Below the pieces are notes generated by a model. It searched no databases, was not told where the DNA came from, and saw nothing but the letters and a program-made list of their open reading frames with translations. Shown here piece after piece: positions 45,592 through 55,454 of a stretch of DNA of 64,000 nt; within the stretch, counting starts at the first letter, position 1; each line of letters begins with the position of its first letter. The stretch is from Microbacterium enclense (GTDB taxonomy: Bacteria; Actinomycetota; Actinomycetes; Actinomycetales; Microbacteriaceae). Location of the stretch: NCBI RefSeq assembly GCF_001456955.1, contig NZ_KQ758470.1, forward strand, positions 248,001 through 312,000. Reading direction: 5' to 3'. Made by a program: the position numbers and the translations under genes.

Positions 45592-46517
45592 CCGAGCCCC
45601 GGCTCTGGGCGGTCGTCGGGGCCACGGGGACCGGCAAGACCGGCCTCTCCCTCGACCTCGCCGAGGCGCTCACCGCTCGCGGACGCCCCGCGGAGATCGT
45701 CAACGCCGACGCCATGCAGCTCTACCGCGGCATGGACATCGGAACCGCGAAGATCCCCGTCGACGAGCGTCGTGGCATCCCGCATCACCTGTTCGACGCG
45801 CTGGCCGTGACCGACGACGCCGCGGTGGCCTGGTATCAGGATGCCGCCCGCGCGGCCATCCGCGCCGCGCACGGCCGCGGCGCGGATGCGATCCTCGTCG
45901 GGGGTTCCGGCCTGTACGTGTCCAGCGTGCTGTGGGACTTCCGCTTCCCCCCGCGCGACGAGGCGTTGCGGGCGCGGCTCGAGGCGGAGCTCGAGAGCGA
46001 GGGCGCGGGAGCGCTCTACGCCCGCCTGCGTCGAGCCGACCCGGCTGCCGCCGAGCGTATCGACGCGCGCAACGGCCGCCGCGTCGTGCGGGCCCTGGAG
46101 GTGTTGGCGCAGGGAGGCGAGACGCACGGAGGCGCCCTGCCCGAGGAACCGGTGCTCTGGCACCCGTCGACACGCATCCTCGCCACGCGCATCGACCGCG
46201 ACGAGCTGGTTCCGCTGCTCGACGCCCGCGTCGAGAGTATGTGGGCGGGGGGGATGGTCGACGAGGTCGCGGCGCTGCGCGCCGAGGGGCTCGAGCGCGG
46301 CGTGACCGCGGGACGCGCGATCGGCTACGCCCAGGCCCTCGGCCAACTGCGCGGCGATCTGACCCGCGACGAGGCCGTCGCCGAGACACAGGCGCTCACG
46401 CGGCGCTATGCCCGTCGGCAGGTCTCGTGGTTCCGACGCTACGCCGGGGCCGAATGGGTCGATGCGCGGACGGTGGATGCCGGGGTCGTGGCATCCGGAG
46501 CGGGGGAGCGGCCGTGA
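45588..46517 (+). CDS. miaA: tRNA dimethylallyltransferase
   Basis: A 309-residue prenyltransferase that adds dimethylallyl to A37 of tRNAs reading UNN codons, providing the MiaB substrate. The P-loop [17 protein letters not shown] is at residues 9-25, followed by [29 protein letters not shown] and [12 protein letters not shown]. The GTG start overlaps the miaB stop, and the next gene overlaps its stop, each by 4 nt. The operon runs miaB-miaA-ypeA. Confidence 0.95.
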   Translation: MTEPRLWAVVGATGTGKTGLSLDLAEALTARGRPAEIVNADAMQLYRGMDIGTAKIPVDERRGIPHHLFDALAVTDDAAVAWYQDAARAAIRAAHGRGADAILVGGSGLYVSSVLWDFRFPPRDEALRARLEAELESEGAGALYARLRRADPAAAERIDARNGRRVVRALEVLAQGGETHGGALPEEPVLWHPSTRILATRIDRDELVPLLDARVESMWAGGMVDEVAALRAEGLERGVTAGRAIGYAQALGQLRGDLTRDEAVAETQALTRRYARRQVSWFRRYAGAEWVDARTVDAGVVASGAGERP

Positions 46518-46963
46518 TCGGGATCCGCGCCTTCGCCTCGACCGATGAAGACGCCGTCGTCGCGCTCTGGGAGGAGGCGGGACTCACGCGCCCGTGGAAC
46601 GACCCGCGGGTGGACATCCGCCGCAAACTCACCGTTCAGCCCGAACTGTTCCTCGTCGCCGTCGAAGACCGTCGGGTGATCGGCAGCGTCATGGCCGGCT
46701 ACGACGGGCATCGCGGCTGGCTGTACTACCTCGCCACGGCCCCGTCGTCCCGCGGCCGCGGTGTGGCCCGCGCGCTGGTCGCCGAGGCCGAACGGCTGCT
46801 CGAGGCGATGGGCTGCCCCAAGGTGCAGCTCATGGTGCGTCCCGACAACACCGGTGCCCGCGGGCTGTACGACGCGCTCGGGTACGAGCCGTTCGACACC
46901 TGGGCGACCGGCAAGCGCCTCATCGTCGACGACCTCGGCGGAGGGTCCGCCTCGGCTCCCTAG
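46514..46963 (+). CDS. ypeA: YpeA-family GNAT acetyltransferase
   Basis: A 149-residue acetyltransferase closely resembling E. coli Ype[15 protein letters not shown] near residue 18, [18 protein letters not shown], motif [45 protein letters not shown] and GKRLI. The substrate is not known. The GTG overlaps the miaA stop by 4 nt. Its stop codon TAG is also the first three bases of the dapF -10 hexamer. Confidence 0.9.
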   Translation: MIGIRAFASTDEDAVVALWEEAGLTRPWNDPRVDIRRKLTVQPELFLVAVEDRRVIGSVMAGYDGHRGWLYYLATAPSSRGRGVARALVAEAERLLEAMGCPKVQLMVRPDNTGARGLYDALGYEPFDTWATGKRLIVDDLGGGSASAP

Positions 46964-46966
46964 ACT
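46961..46966 (+). promoter_or_regulatory. -10 hexamer TAGACT, leaderless dapF
   Basis: TAGACT ends 6 nt before the dapF ATG and overlaps the stop codon of the preceding gene. Confidence 0.65.
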
Positions 46967-46972
46967 GGATGC

Positions 46973-47827
46973 ATGGCGACTCTCGCGTTCACCAAGGGCC
47001 ACGGCACCGGCAACGACTTCGTGGTGGTGGCCGACCCCGACGGGGAGCTCGACCTCTCCGACGCGCAGATCGCGGCCCTGTGCGACCGGCACTTCGGCAT
47101 CGGTGCCGACGGTCTGCTGCGCGTCGTGCGTTCGACGGCGATCGACGAGGGGGCGGATGCCGCGGCGTCCGGCGCCGAATGGTTCATGGACTACCGCAAC
47201 GCCGACGGTTCGAAGGCCGAGATGTGCGGCAACGGCACCCGTGTCTTCGCGCGGTACCTCACCGACACCGGACTCGCCTCGATCGACGAGGGGCTCCGCA
47301 TCGGCACCCGAGCCGGGGTGAAGACGCTCACGCGCAGCGACCGCGGCTTCGAGGTCGACCTCGGCGTGTTCACCGTGGATGCCGACGAGACCCTCGTGCG
47401 CGCCAAGGGACTTCCGGTCGCGCGTCCGGGCGTCGGCATCGACGTCGGCAACCCGCACGTGGTGGTCGCGCTGTCATCCGACGCCGAGCTCGACGGACTC
47501 GACCTGGTTTATCAGCCGGTGCTGGATCCTGCTCCGCGGCACGGGGCGAACGTCGAGTTCGTCGTGCCCGCCGATCCGCTGGTGCGCGACGGCGTGGGAG
47601 CCATCCGCCTGCGCGTGTTCGAGCGCGGCGTCGGCGAGACGCTGAGCTGCGGCACGGGCGTCGCCGCGGCGGCGCTCGCCGTACGGCACTGGGCGGGTGC
47701 GGCCGCACCCGATCACTGGATCGTCGACACCCCGGGTGGAACGCTCGGCGTGCGGGTGTCCGACGGGCGGGTCTTCCTCTCGGGTCCGGCGTCGCTGGTG
47801 TTCACCGGCGAGGTCGCCCTCGCCTGA
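46973..47827 (+). CDS. dapF: Diaminopimelate epimerase
   Basis: A 284-residue PLP-independent epimerase that converts LL- to meso-diaminopimelate for peptidoglycan and lysine. The two catalytic cysteines are in [12 protein letters not shown] and [24 protein letters not shown] is the substrate-binding start. The ATG lies 6 nt after TAGACT, consistent with a leaderless mRNA. It belongs to the same pathway as dapA and dapB in this window but has its own promoter. Confidence 0.96.
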   Translation: MATLAFTKGHGTGNDFVVVADPDGELDLSDAQIAALCDRHFGIGADGLLRVVRSTAIDEGADAAASGAEWFMDYRNADGSKAEMCGNGTRVFARYLTDTGLASIDEGLRIGTRAGVKTLTRSDRGFEVDLGVFTVDADETLVRAKGLPVARPGVGIDVGNPHVVVALSSDAELDGLDLVYQPVLDPAPRHGANVEFVVPADPLVRDGVGAIRLRVFERGVGETLSCGTGVAAAALAVRHWAGAAAPDHWIVDTPGGTLGVRVSDGRVFLSGPASLVFTGEVALA

Positions 47828-47909
47828 GATCCGCCTCGCGCTGCCGGGGGATCGCGAGCAGACGATCAGCCCGAGCGTGCGTGGACGGTGAGCGCGCAAC
47901 TGCCCGGAT

Positions 47910-47993
47910 GACGTGCGCTTCGGCATCCGGCCGGGTGTGTCTACGGCGTGCGCGCGGTATCGCACACGACGTGCGCTCTCGGTATCCGGCCGG
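47910..47993. repeat. Degenerate direct repeat after dapF
   Basis: GACGTGCGCTTCGGCATCC (from 47910) and GACGTGCGCTCTCGGTATCC (from 47969), each followed by GGCCGG, are similar direct repeats about 59 nt apart in the gap between convergent genes. No gene is seen in this gap. Confidence 0.45.
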
Positions 47994-48011
47994 ACGCGGG
48001 TACTGCCGCGG

Positions 48012-48656
48012 TCAGGCGATGACGTCGATCGGCTCGCTGGGCGGCGACCCGTGCTTGCGTACCCGCAGAACGCGGAAACCACGGCCGGTCGCGGCCCGCT
48101 GCACGCTGTAGCCGTCGGCGAAGGTTGCGGCCAGCCAGCGCTGCAGCGAGTCGGAGCCGAGGTTGCGCTGCACCACGAACCATCCGTCGGAGCGCTCCGA
48201 CAGGCGCGGAATCCAGTGCTGCAGCATTCCGTGCAGTTCGTTCTTGCCCACGCGGATCGGCGGGTTGGAGCGGATGGTGCGGAACGACACATCGTCGGGA
48301 ACATCTTCCGGACGGACGGCGTTGATGTTGGTGAGGCCCGACGCCTGCGCGTTGCGCCTCACGAGATCGAGAGCACGCTCGTTGACGTCGACCGCCCACA
48401 CGGTCGCGTGCGGTGAGGCGAGCGCGAGCGACAACGAGATCGGACCCCACCCGCACCCCAGGTCGAGGACGTGCCCGCCGGCGGGAGGGGGAGGGGTGTT
48501 GGCCAGCAGCACTCCGGTACCGGCATCCACATGATCGGGGCTGAAGACGCCGCCCGCCGTGACCACCTCGAGCTCACGACCGGCGAGCGTCACGCGGATG
48601 CGGCGGAGCTGCTCGGGACTCGACGGCGACGCGCTGAAGTAGTGCTCGCTCCCCAT
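48012..48656 (-). CDS. RsmC-like class I methyltransferase
   Basis: A 214-residue SAM-dependent methyltransferase. Motif I is VLDLGCGWGPISLSLALASP (about residue 65), with the acidic motif WAVDVNERAL, and the catalytic loop SNPPIR matches the NPPxH/F type used for modifying exocyclic amino groups of nucleic acid bases, as in RsmC. The target RNA is not known. The ATG at 48656 lies 6 nt after a TATCCT hexamer, so it is likely leaderless. It is divergent from hflX. Confidence 0.87.
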   Translation of the reverse strand: MGSEHYFSASPSSPEQLRRIRVTLAGRELEVVTAGGVFSPDHVDAGTGVLLANTPPPPAGGHVLDLGCGWGPISLSLALASPHATVWAVDVNERALDLVRRNAQASGLTNINAVRPEDVPDDVSFRTIRSNPPIRVGKNELHGMLQHWIPRLSERSDGWFVVQRNLGSDSLQRWLAATFADGYSVQRAATGRGFRVLRVRKHGSPPSEPIDVIA

Positions 48657-48662
48657 GCCCCC

Positions 48663-48668
48663 AGGATA
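48663..48668 (-). promoter_or_regulatory. -10 hexamer TATCCT, leaderless methyltransferase gene
   Basis: TATCCT is read on the minus strand 6 nt before the ATG at 48656. Confidence 0.6.
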
Positions 48669-48743
48669 TCGGACCGGCCCCCCGGGCGCCGGGACGGATA
48701 AAGTGCCAGAACACGCGGAAACACCCGCGAACGGAAGGAACAC

Positions 48744-50261
48744 ATGACCGAACAGACCACACCCCCGAGCACCGACGCGTCCGCCGTGGATCCGGTGGAC
48801 CGTGTGCTGTCGCGCGCCGAAGCGCACCGCGGGGTCCGGGTCTTCGGTGCAGCGCAAGCGCTCCAGGACGCCACGACCGCGTACGGCGGCGACGCCGACG
48901 GCGACCAGTGGGATCGCGAAGAGCGTGCGGCCCTGCGGCGCGTCGTCGGCCTCTCGACCGAACTCGAAGACGTCACCGAGGTCGAGTACCGCCAGCTGCG
49001 CCTCGAGAACGTCGTGCTCGTCGGCGTGCACCCGCAGGGTGAGCAGACGGATGCCGAGAACTCGCTGCGCGAACTCGCGGCGCTGGCCGAGACGGCCGGT
49101 GCCGTCGTGCTCGACGGCGTGCTGCAACGGCGTCCGCACCCCGATCCGGCGACGTACGTCGGTCGCGGCAAGGCGGCGGAGTTGCGCGACATCGTCGCCG
49201 CGGTCGGCGCCGACACCGTCATCGCCGACACCGAACTCGCGCCGAGCCAGCGTCGCGCGCTCGAAGATGTCGTGAAGGTGAAGGTGATCGACCGCACGAC
49301 GGTGATCCTCGATATCTTCAGCCAGCACGCCAAGAGCCGCGAAGGAAAGGCGCAGGTCGAATTGGCCCAGCTCGAGTACCTCCTCCCGCGTCTGCGCGGA
49401 TGGGGTGACTCGATGTCGCGCCAGGCCGGTGGCCAGGTCGGTGCCGGCGGCGCCGGCATGGGCTCGCGCGGACCGGGTGAGACGAAGATCGAGCTCGATC
49501 GCCGTCGCATCCGCACCAAGATGGCCCTGCTGCGCAAGCAGCTGCGCGACTTCGCCCCCGCCCGCGAGGCCAAGCGCGCCGAGCGCAAGCGTCACACGAT
49601 CCCGTCGGTCGCCATCGCCGGCTACACCAACGCCGGCAAGTCCAGCCTGCTCAACCGCCTCACCAGCGCGGGCGTGCTGGTCGAGAACGCCCTGTTCGCG
49701 ACCCTGGATGCCACCGTCCGCCGTTCCGAGACGAGCGACGGACGCGTGTACACGCTGACCGACACGGTGGGCTTCGTGCGCAACCTGCCGCATCAGCTCG
49801 TGGAGGCGTTCCGGTCGACGCTGGAGGAGGTCGGCGACGCCGACGTCATCCTGCACGTGGTGGACGCCTCGCACCCCGACCCGGCGGCGCAGCTCATGAC
49901 GGTGCGCGACGTGATGGGCGACGTCGACGCGAACTTCGGACAGGAGATCGTCGTCTTCAACAAGGCCGACCTGGTCGGCGAAGACGATCGGCTCGTGCTG
50001 CGCGGACTCGCGCCCAAGGCGAAGTTCGTCTCGTCTCGCACCGGCGAGGGCATCGACGAACTGCGCGCGGCCATCGAAGAAGCGCTGCCGCTGCCCGCCG
50101 TCGAGGTGCAGGCGGTCGTGCCCTACGACCGCGGCGACCTCGTCTCGGCCGTCCACGAGAGCGGGCTCATCGTGGCGCAGGAGCACCGCGAGACCGGGAC
50201 GTTCCTGCACGCCCACGTCGGTGCGCGCCTCGCGGCGGAGCTGGAGCCGTACGCCGCCTGA
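48744..50261 (+). CDS. hflX: GTPase HflX
   Basis: A 505-residue ribosome-associated GTPase that can split stalled ribosomes. The HflX N-domain (about 90-270) contains RRPHPDPATYVGRGKAAELR and GGQVGAGGAGMGSRGPGETKIE. The G domain has G1 AGYTNAGKSS (about residue 293), G3 DTVGFVRNLP and G4 NKAD. The N-terminal 60 residues are poorly conserved. The ATG follows GGAAGGAACAC. A TAAAGT hexamer at 48699-48704 is its probable -10. A strong terminator follows the gene. Confidence 0.95.
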   Translation: MTEQTTPPSTDASAVDPVDRVLSRAEAHRGVRVFGAAQALQDATTAYGGDADGDQWDREERAALRRVVGLSTELEDVTEVEYRQLRLENVVLVGVHPQGEQTDAENSLRELAALAETAGAVVLDGVLQRRPHPDPATYVGRGKAAELRDIVAAVGADTVIADTELAPSQRRALEDVVKVKVIDRTTVILDIFSQHAKSREGKAQVELAQLEYLLPRLRGWGDSMSRQAGGQVGAGGAGMGSRGPGETKIELDRRRIRTKMALLRKQLRDFAPAREAKRAERKRHTIPSVAIAGYTNAGKSSLLNRLTSAGVLVENALFATLDATVRRSETSDGRVYTLTDTVGFVRNLPHQLVEAFRSTLEEVGDADVILHVVDASHPDPAAQLMTVRDVMGDVDANFGQEIVVFNKADLVGEDDRLVLRGLAPKAKFVSSRTGEGIDELRAAIEEALPLPAVEVQAVVPYDRGDLVSAVHESGLIVAQEHRETGTFLHAHVGARLAAELEPYAA

Positions 50262-50278
50262 ACCCCGTGCCCGCCCCC

Positions 50279-50310
50279 GCAGGCCCCCGCGCTTCGGCGC
50301 GGGGGCCTGC
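50279..50310. terminator. hflX terminator with TTCG loop
   Basis: A perfect 14-bp stem (50279-50292 with 50297-50310, arm GCAGGCCCCCGCGC) is closed by TTCG, between hflX and the convergent peptidase gene. Confidence 0.8.
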
Positions 50311-50359
50311 TCGTTCCCGGGGCGCATACTCCGCCCTCACCGCGTCGGGGCCGCCCGTC

Positions 50360-52252
50360 TCAGTCGAGTTCCAATGCGGGGATCCCCGGTGTGTCGAAGC
50401 CGAACACCGCCCCGAGGAACCCCAGCTCGCGTCGCAGCGAATCGACCACCGTCTCGGCCCGGCGGAAGCCGTGGCCCTCACCCTCGTAGAGCACGTACGC
50501 GTGGGGAACTCCGTGCGCCGCGAGGGCTTCGCGGATGGCCTCGGCCTGCGACGGAGGAACGACGCGGTCTTCGGAGCCCTGCAGGATCAGGAGGGGAACG
50601 CGGAACCGTTCGGGACGACTGAGCGGGGACCGCTCGACGTACACCGACTCGGCCTCCGGGAGGGGCCCGATGAGTCCGTCGAGATAGCGGGCCTCGAAGT
50701 CGTGGGTGTCTTCGGCCAGCGCGCGGGCGTCGCCGACGCCGTACCTCGAGATGCCGGCCGAGAACACGTCGGTGCGGGTCACGGCGGCCAGCACCGTCCA
50801 CCCGCCCGCGGAGCCGCCCGCGATGGCGAGGCGCTCGGGGTCGGCGAGTCCGGCGCCGGCGAGGGCGGATGCCGCGGCGGCGACGTCATCGACATCGACG
50901 ACGCCCCACTGTCCTTTCAGACGGTCTCGATACGCGCGGCCGTAGCCGGTGGACCCGCCGTAGTTGACGTCGAGCACGCCGATGCCGCGGCTGGTGAAGA
51001 AGGCCGTCTTCGCCGACGGTGCGGGCCCGACGTGCGAGGTCGGCCCGCCGTGGACGAGCACGACGTACGGCGGACGCTCGCCCGGTGCCGGCGTGACGCC
51101 GGGGTTCGTGGGGGCATACGCGAAGGCGTGCACCGGCCCGTGAGGGCCGTCGGCCGACAGGGCGCGGGCCGTCGGCATCCATTCGCCGCCCCAAGAGCCC
51201 GCGCCGCCGGTGACGAGCTCGACCGCACCGGAGTCGAGGTCGACGATCCACAGACCCGCGCGGCCGTCGGCGTCGGATCCCGACACGAGGACACGGGCGC
51301 CTCGGACGTCGTCGACCGCGGCGCCCGCGACAACGGGGACGTCGACCGCACGCACGCCGGTGGGGGCGATCTCGACGATCTCGTCACCGCCGTCGGTGCG
51401 GACGGCGACGACACGGCCGTCGGCGGCGGCACCGAACCATCGCGTTCCGAGAACCCAGAGGCCGCCGCCGGTGTCGGCGTCGGCGGGGGCGAGCGCCTGC
51501 GCGTCGCCGCTCAGGGGTCGGCGGAAGAGGTTCCAGCGACCATCGGGGTCGTCGGCGTACAGCAGCTCGTCGTCGGCGACCCAGACGGGCTGCAAGGGGG
51601 CGCGGTCGCGACCGCTCGCGATGTCGACGACCTCCCCGGTCGGCAGGTGGGCGACCCGCAGAGTCGTGGTGTCCCACGGCATGTCGGGGTGGTTCCAGGC
51701 GACCCACGCGAGGCGGGTCCCGTCGGGGGAGAGAGCGGGCTGCGCGAGGAAGTCGCTCCCGTCGGCGAGCACCTCGACCGCCTGGGGGCCGTCGGTCGCG
51801 ATGCGCACGATCGCCCGCGCCGGGACGCGCGCGTCTCCGTGCGTCTCGCGCACGGCCAGGAGCACGCCGTGTTCGAATCGGAGGCCTCCGTGCCGCACGG
51901 CGTCGTCAGCGGGCGTCAGCGCGCGCGCCTCGCGGCCGGGGCGCAGCGCATAGACCCGCTGGTCGGTCTTCTCGACGTAGAACAGCTCGCCCTCGTCGGA
52001 CGCGGTCCATGCGCCTCCGCCGTACTCGTGCACGGCGGAGCGGGCATTGGCGGGAGCGGGGAGCACGGTCTCGACCGAGCCGTCGGCGAGACGGCGCTTG
52101 ACGGCGACGCGACCCGCCTCGGCCGGCACGGACTCACCCCACCAGACCTCGTCGCCCACGAGTCGGGCTCCGTCGATGCGCGGAGAGGACTGCGCCACCG
52201 ACTCGGGCGTGATGGGCGAGGGCCAGGAGCCGTAGGGGAGGGTGTCTGCCAT
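50360..52252 (-). CDS. Prolyl oligopeptidase family (S9) serine peptidase
   Basis: A 630-residue S9 peptidase. The first 380 or so residues form the beta-propeller with repeated blades. The C-terminal alpha/beta hydrolase domain has the nucleophile in GGSAGG (Ser481), an Asp in LQGSEDRVVPPSQ and the His in EGEGHGF. No signal peptide is seen, so it probably cleaves peptides in the cytoplasm. The ATG at 52252 lies 6 nt after TAGGCT; GGAGAG before it may also act as a ribosome site. Confidence 0.92.
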   Translation of the reverse strand: MADTLPYGSWPSPITPESVAQSSPRIDGARLVGDEVWWGESVPAEAGRVAVKRRLADGSVETVLPAPANARSAVHEYGGGAWTASDEGELFYVEKTDQRVYALRPGREARALTPADDAVRHGGLRFEHGVLLAVRETHGDARVPARAIVRIATDGPQAVEVLADGSDFLAQPALSPDGTRLAWVAWNHPDMPWDTTTLRVAHLPTGEVVDIASGRDRAPLQPVWVADDELLYADDPDGRWNLFRRPLSGDAQALAPADADTGGGLWVLGTRWFGAAADGRVVAVRTDGGDEIVEIAPTGVRAVDVPVVAGAAVDDVRGARVLVSGSDADGRAGLWIVDLDSGAVELVTGGAGSWGGEWMPTARALSADGPHGPVHAFAYAPTNPGVTPAPGERPPYVVLVHGGPTSHVGPAPSAKTAFFTSRGIGVLDVNYGGSTGYGRAYRDRLKGQWGVVDVDDVAAAASALAGAGLADPERLAIAGGSAGGWTVLAAVTRTDVFSAGISRYGVGDARALAEDTHDFEARYLDGLIGPLPEAESVYVERSPLSRPERFRVPLLILQGSEDRVVPPSQAEAIREALAAHGVPHAYVLYEGEGHGFRRAETVVDSLRRELGFLGAVFGFDTPGIPALELD

Positions 52253-52258
52253 CTCTCC

Positions 52259-52264
52259 AGCCTA
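52259..52264 (-). promoter_or_regulatory. -10 hexamer TAGGCT before the S9 peptidase gene
   Basis: TAGGCT is read on the minus strand 6 nt before the ATG at 52252. Confidence 0.6.
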
Positions 52265-52367
52265 GGGAGGGCGTCCGACATCGCCGCGGGAGCCCGGGGC
52301 GCGCCGGCCGACCGATCGCGAGCAGCGCATGGTGCGCCGACATCGCCGACCGGTCGCCGACGTGGCC

Positions 52368-53054
52368 TCACACCGCGCGCAGCACCGCCACGACGCGCCC
52401 CAGCACGACGGCCTCGTCGCCGAGGATGGGTTCGAACGCACTGTTGCGCGGGAGCAGCCAGGTGTGGCCGTCGCGGCGGCGGAACGTTTTCACGGTCGCC
52501 TCGCCGTCGAGCATGGCCGCGACGATCTCGCCGTTCTCGGCATTCGCCTGCGAGCGCACGACCACCCAGTCGCCGTCGCAGATGGCCGCGTCGATCATCG
52601 AGTCGCCCGAGACCTTCAGCATGAACAGCTCGCCCTTGCCCACGAGCTGGCGGGGGAGGGGGAAGATCTCCTCCACCTGCTGGTCGGCGGTGATGGGCAC
52701 ACCCGCGGCGATCCGGCCGACCAGCGGCACGAGGGCGGCGTCGCCGAGTGCGGGCGCGGTGTCGGCGGGGTTCTCTGCGGCGGCGCCGGGGAGGTCGATC
52801 AGCACCTCCATGGCGCGGGTCTTGCCGGGGTCGCGCCGGAGATAGCCGCTGATCTCGAGCTGGTTCAGCTGGTGGGTGACGCTCGACAGCGACTTCAGGC
52901 CCACGGCGTCGCCGATCTCGCGCATGCTCGGCGGATACCCGTGACGGGCGATCGAACGCTGGATGACCTCGAGGATCGCGAGCTGTTTGTCGCTGAGGCT
53001 CTTGCGCCGGCGCGTCTGCGGTCGGTCGCGGCCGGCGGTCGTCGCGTCGGTCAT
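52368..53054 (-). CDS. lexA: SOS repressor LexA
   Basis: A 228-residue LexA. The N-terminal winged helix has [20 protein letters not shown] and [20 protein letters not shown]. The self-cleavage site is Ala-Gly in [10 protein letters not shown]. The catalytic Ser and Lys are in [11 protein letters not shown] and EATVKTF. It should bind the boxes found near recA and in its own divergent promoter. A roughly 20-residue acidic linker follows the DNA-binding domain. The divergent LysM gene completes the conserved SOS pair. Confidence 0.97.
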   Translation of the reverse strand: MTDATTAGRDRPQTRRRKSLSDKQLAILEVIQRSIARHGYPPSMREIGDAVGLKSLSSVTHQLNQLEISGYLRRDPGKTRAMEVLIDLPGAAAENPADTAPALGDAALVPLVGRIAAGVPITADQQVEEIFPLPRQLVGKGELFMLKVSGDSMIDAAICDGDWVVVRSQANAENGEIVAAMLDGEATVKTFRRRDGHTWLLPRNSAFEPILGDEAVVLGRVVAVLRAV

Positions 53055-53225
53055 CTGATGCTCCCCTCGCGCCGCGGAGGGCGGCGGAAATTCGAATGTC
53101 GGAGGTTGGTGATGAGGTCTCCGTGTCGAAACCGTATCCGGTCGACGCATCGAATGACACGGAGCTCCACGCGTGTCGCGTTCGATCCGTCTCCGAGAGC
53201 GTCGACTGTTGACACCCGCACAGTA

Positions 53226-53241
53226 TCGAAGATAGATTCGG
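53226..53241. promoter_or_regulatory. Probable SOS box between lexA and the LysM gene
   Basis: TCGAAGATAGATTCGG matches 9 of 12 defined positions of TCGAAC-N4-GTTCGA. It sits in the divergent region, 71 nt before the LysM start, and could serve both genes. It is weaker than the recA box. Confidence 0.6.
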
Positions 53242-53312
53242 AAGACAGGTTCGCACCACCGCCCTCCCGGCCGAGGGCGGGGTGCGAATCTCTCCCCACT
53301 GAGGAGCACACC

Positions 53313-53663
53313 ATGAGCAGCATCGCCATCACCGCCCCCACGACCCGTCTGCGCATCACGGCGCGCGGTCGCCGCGTCGTCGCCTTCCTCGTCGCGCTGC
53401 CGATCGTCGTGGCGCTCGGCCTCGCCGTCGTCGGCGGAGGGTCCGCTCTCGCGTCCAACGACGCCGGTGCGCCCGCCGGTTCCTTCACCGAGATCACGGT
53501 GATGAGCGGTGAGACGCTGTGGTCGATCGCCGAAGAGCTGGCGCCCGCGGCCGATCCGCGCGACGTCGTCGCCAAGATCTCGCGTCTCAACGCTCTGTCC
53601 GGCGGCTCGGTGGCGGCCGGCCAGCGCATCGCGATCCCTACCGAATACGCACCCGCCGGCTGA
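53313..53663 (+). CDS. LysM peptidoglycan-binding membrane protein beside lexA
   Basis: A 116-residue protein with one membrane helix ([22 protein letters not shown]) and a LysM domain: [18 protein letters not shown] to [18 protein letters not shown] LysM protein divergent from lexA is the position of SOS-induced division inhibitors known as YneA in Bacillus and ChiZ (Rv2719c) in mycobacteria. A similar role is inferred, supported by the SOS-box candidate upstream. The ATG follows CTGAGGAGCACACC. Confidence 0.87.
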   Translation: MSSIAITAPTTRLRITARGRRVVAFLVALPIVVALGLAVVGGGSALASNDAGAPAGSFTEITVMSGETLWSIAEELAPAADPRDVVAKISRLNALSGGSVAAGQRIAIPTEYAPAG

Positions 53664-53744
53664 GCGCGCCGTTCTGCGCCTGAACGGCCCCCACGGCGAC
53701 CGACACCGATCGGTGCCTCGCGAGTCCGTCGCCCGACGGCCACC

Positions 53745-53750
53745 TACGAT
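53745..53750 (+). promoter_or_regulatory. -10 hexamer TACGAT, leaderless hisC
   Basis: TACGAT ends 7 nt before the hisC GTG. Confidence 0.55.
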
Positions 53751-53757
53751 GGGTGGG

Positions 53758-54843
53758 GTGACCGTACGCCTCGACGACCTCCCTCTGCGCGACGATCTGC
53801 GGGGCATGACCCCGTACGGAGCGCCCCAGGCCCCGCTGCCCGTCGCGCTCAACGTGAACGAGAACACGCATCCCGTTCCGTCCGACGTGGCGGACGACAT
53901 CCTGGATGCCGTCGCCCGGGCGCTTCGCGACGTCAACCGCTACCCCGACCGCGAGTTCACGACCCTCCGCGAGGCGTTCGCGCAGTACCTCGGCCACGGC
54001 CTGGGTGTCGAGCAGATCTGGGCCGCGAACGGCTCGAACGAGGTCCTGCAGCACATCCTGCAGGCGTTCGGCGGCCCCGGCCGCACGGCGATGGGATTCG
54101 CCCCCACCTACTCGATGTACCCGATCCTCACCCGCGCCACCGGAGCGCGGTGGATCGCGGGGGAGCGCGAGCACGACTTCGCCTTGAGCGCCGACTCCGC
54201 GGCCGCGCAGGTGCGCGCGCACCGGCCCGACATCGTCTTCCTCTGTGCGCCGAACAACCCCACGGGCACCCCGCTCCGGCTCGACGTCATCGAGGCCGTC
54301 TACGACGCCACCGACGGCGTGGTGATCGTCGACGAGGCCTACGAGGAGTTCGCGCCCCGCGACGAGCCGTCGGCCGTCACGCTGCTGCCGGGACGACCGC
54401 GTCTGGTGGTTTCGCGCACCATGAGCAAGGCGTTCGCGTTCGCCGGCGCGCGCGTCGGATACCTCGCCGCCGACCCGGCGTTCGTCGATGCTCTGCGTCT
54501 GGTGCGCCTGCCCTACCACTTGAGCGCTCTCACGCAGGCCGCGGCGACCGCCGCCCTCGGCCACGCCGACACGATGCTCGCGATGGTCGACGAGATCGTC
54601 GCCCAGCGCGACCGCATCTCGGCGACCGTCTCGGCGCTCGGCTACACGGCGCACGAGTCGTGGACCAACTTCGTGCTCTTCGGAGGGGTCGACGACCCCG
54701 CCGCGACGTGGAAGGCGCTCTACGACCGCGGGGTTCTCATCCGCGACGTCGGCATCGCCAACCACCTGCGCGTGTCGGCCGGCACCGAAGACGAGACCAC
54801 CGCGTTCCTCGACGCGCTGGCCTCGGTAGGATCGCGGTCATGA
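53758..54843 (+). CDS. hisC: Histidinol-phosphate aminotransferase
   Basis: A 361-residue fold-type-I PLP enzyme making L-histidinol phosphate. The PLP Lys is in [17 protein letters not shown]. Other motifs are [36 protein letters not shown] and IVDEAYEEF. The GTG at 53758 follows TACGAT by 7 nt; GGGTGGG in the gap resembles a ribosome site too. Its stop overlaps hisB by 4 nt. It heads hisC-hisB-hisH-priA; hisD, hisF, hisG and hisE are not in this window. Confidence 0.95.
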   Translation: MTVRLDDLPLRDDLRGMTPYGAPQAPLPVALNVNENTHPVPSDVADDILDAVARALRDVNRYPDREFTTLREAFAQYLGHGLGVEQIWAANGSNEVLQHILQAFGGPGRTAMGFAPTYSMYPILTRATGARWIAGEREHDFALSADSAAAQVRAHRPDIVFLCAPNNPTGTPLRLDVIEAVYDATDGVVIVDEAYEEFAPRDEPSAVTLLPGRPRLVVSRTMSKAFAFAGARVGYLAADPAFVDALRLVRLPYHLSALTQAAATAALGHADTMLAMVDEIVAQRDRISATVSALGYTAHESWTNFVLFGGVDDPAATWKALYDRGVLIRDVGIANHLRVSAGTEDETTAFLDALASVGSRS

Positions 54844-55454
54844 CCGGCCCCGCCTCGCCCCGTACCGCCTCGATCACCCGCGAGACGAGCGAGTCGCACA
54901 TCCAGCTCGAGCTCGACCTCGACGGGCGCGGTGCCAGCGACATCGAGACGACGGTGCCGTTCTTCGACCACATGCTGACCGCATTCGCGAAGCACTCGCT
55001 GACCGACCTGCGGGTGCGGGCGACGGGCGACACGCACATCGACGCCCACCACACGGTGGAAGACACCTCGATCGTGCTCGGCCAGGCCATCCGGCAGGCG
55101 CTCGGCGACAAGTCCGGTATCGCGCGCTACGGCGACGCCCTCGTCCCGCTCGACGAGGCGCTGGCGCAGGCCGTGGTCGACATCAGCGGGCGTCCGTACC
55201 TCGTGCACACCGGCGAGCCCGCGGGCTTCGAGCACCACCTCATCGGCGGGCACTTCACCGGATCGCTCGTGCGCCACTCATTCGAGGCCATCTCGATCCA
55301 CGCCGGACTCACCGTGCACGTGCGCGTGCTGGGGGGCCGCGACCCCCACCACATCGCCGAGGCGGAGTACAAGGCCCTCGCGCGTGCCTTCCGTCAGGCC
55401 AAGGCGCTCGATCCTCTGGTCGACGGCATCCCCAGCACCAAGGGCGCACTGTGA
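54840..55454 (+). CDS. hisB: Imidazoleglycerol-phosphate dehydratase
   Basis: A 204-residue HisB of the single-function type, lacking the phosphatase domain of enteric HisB. Manganese-binding motifs are [22 protein letters not shown] and the second [15 protein letters not shown]. It converts imidazole-glycerol phosphate to imidazole-acetol phosphate, the substrate of HisC. The ATG overlaps the hisC stop, and its own stop overlaps the hisH GTG. Confidence 0.97.
   Translation: MTGPASPRTASITRETSESHIQLELDLDGRGASDIETTVPFFDHMLTAFAKHSLTDLRVRATGDTHIDAHHTVEDTSIVLGQAIRQALGDKSGIARYGDALVPLDEALAQAVVDISGRPYLVHTGEPAGFEHHLIGGHFTGSLVRHSFEAISIHAGLTVHVRVLGGRDPHHIAEAEYKALARAFRQAKALDPLVDGIPSTKGAL

Noticed and set aside
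48657..50327. Upstream extension of the methyltransferase frame through hflX
   Set aside because: The frame stays open only because it is antisense to hflX. The conserved methyltransferase begins at 48656 behind its own TATCCT hexamer.
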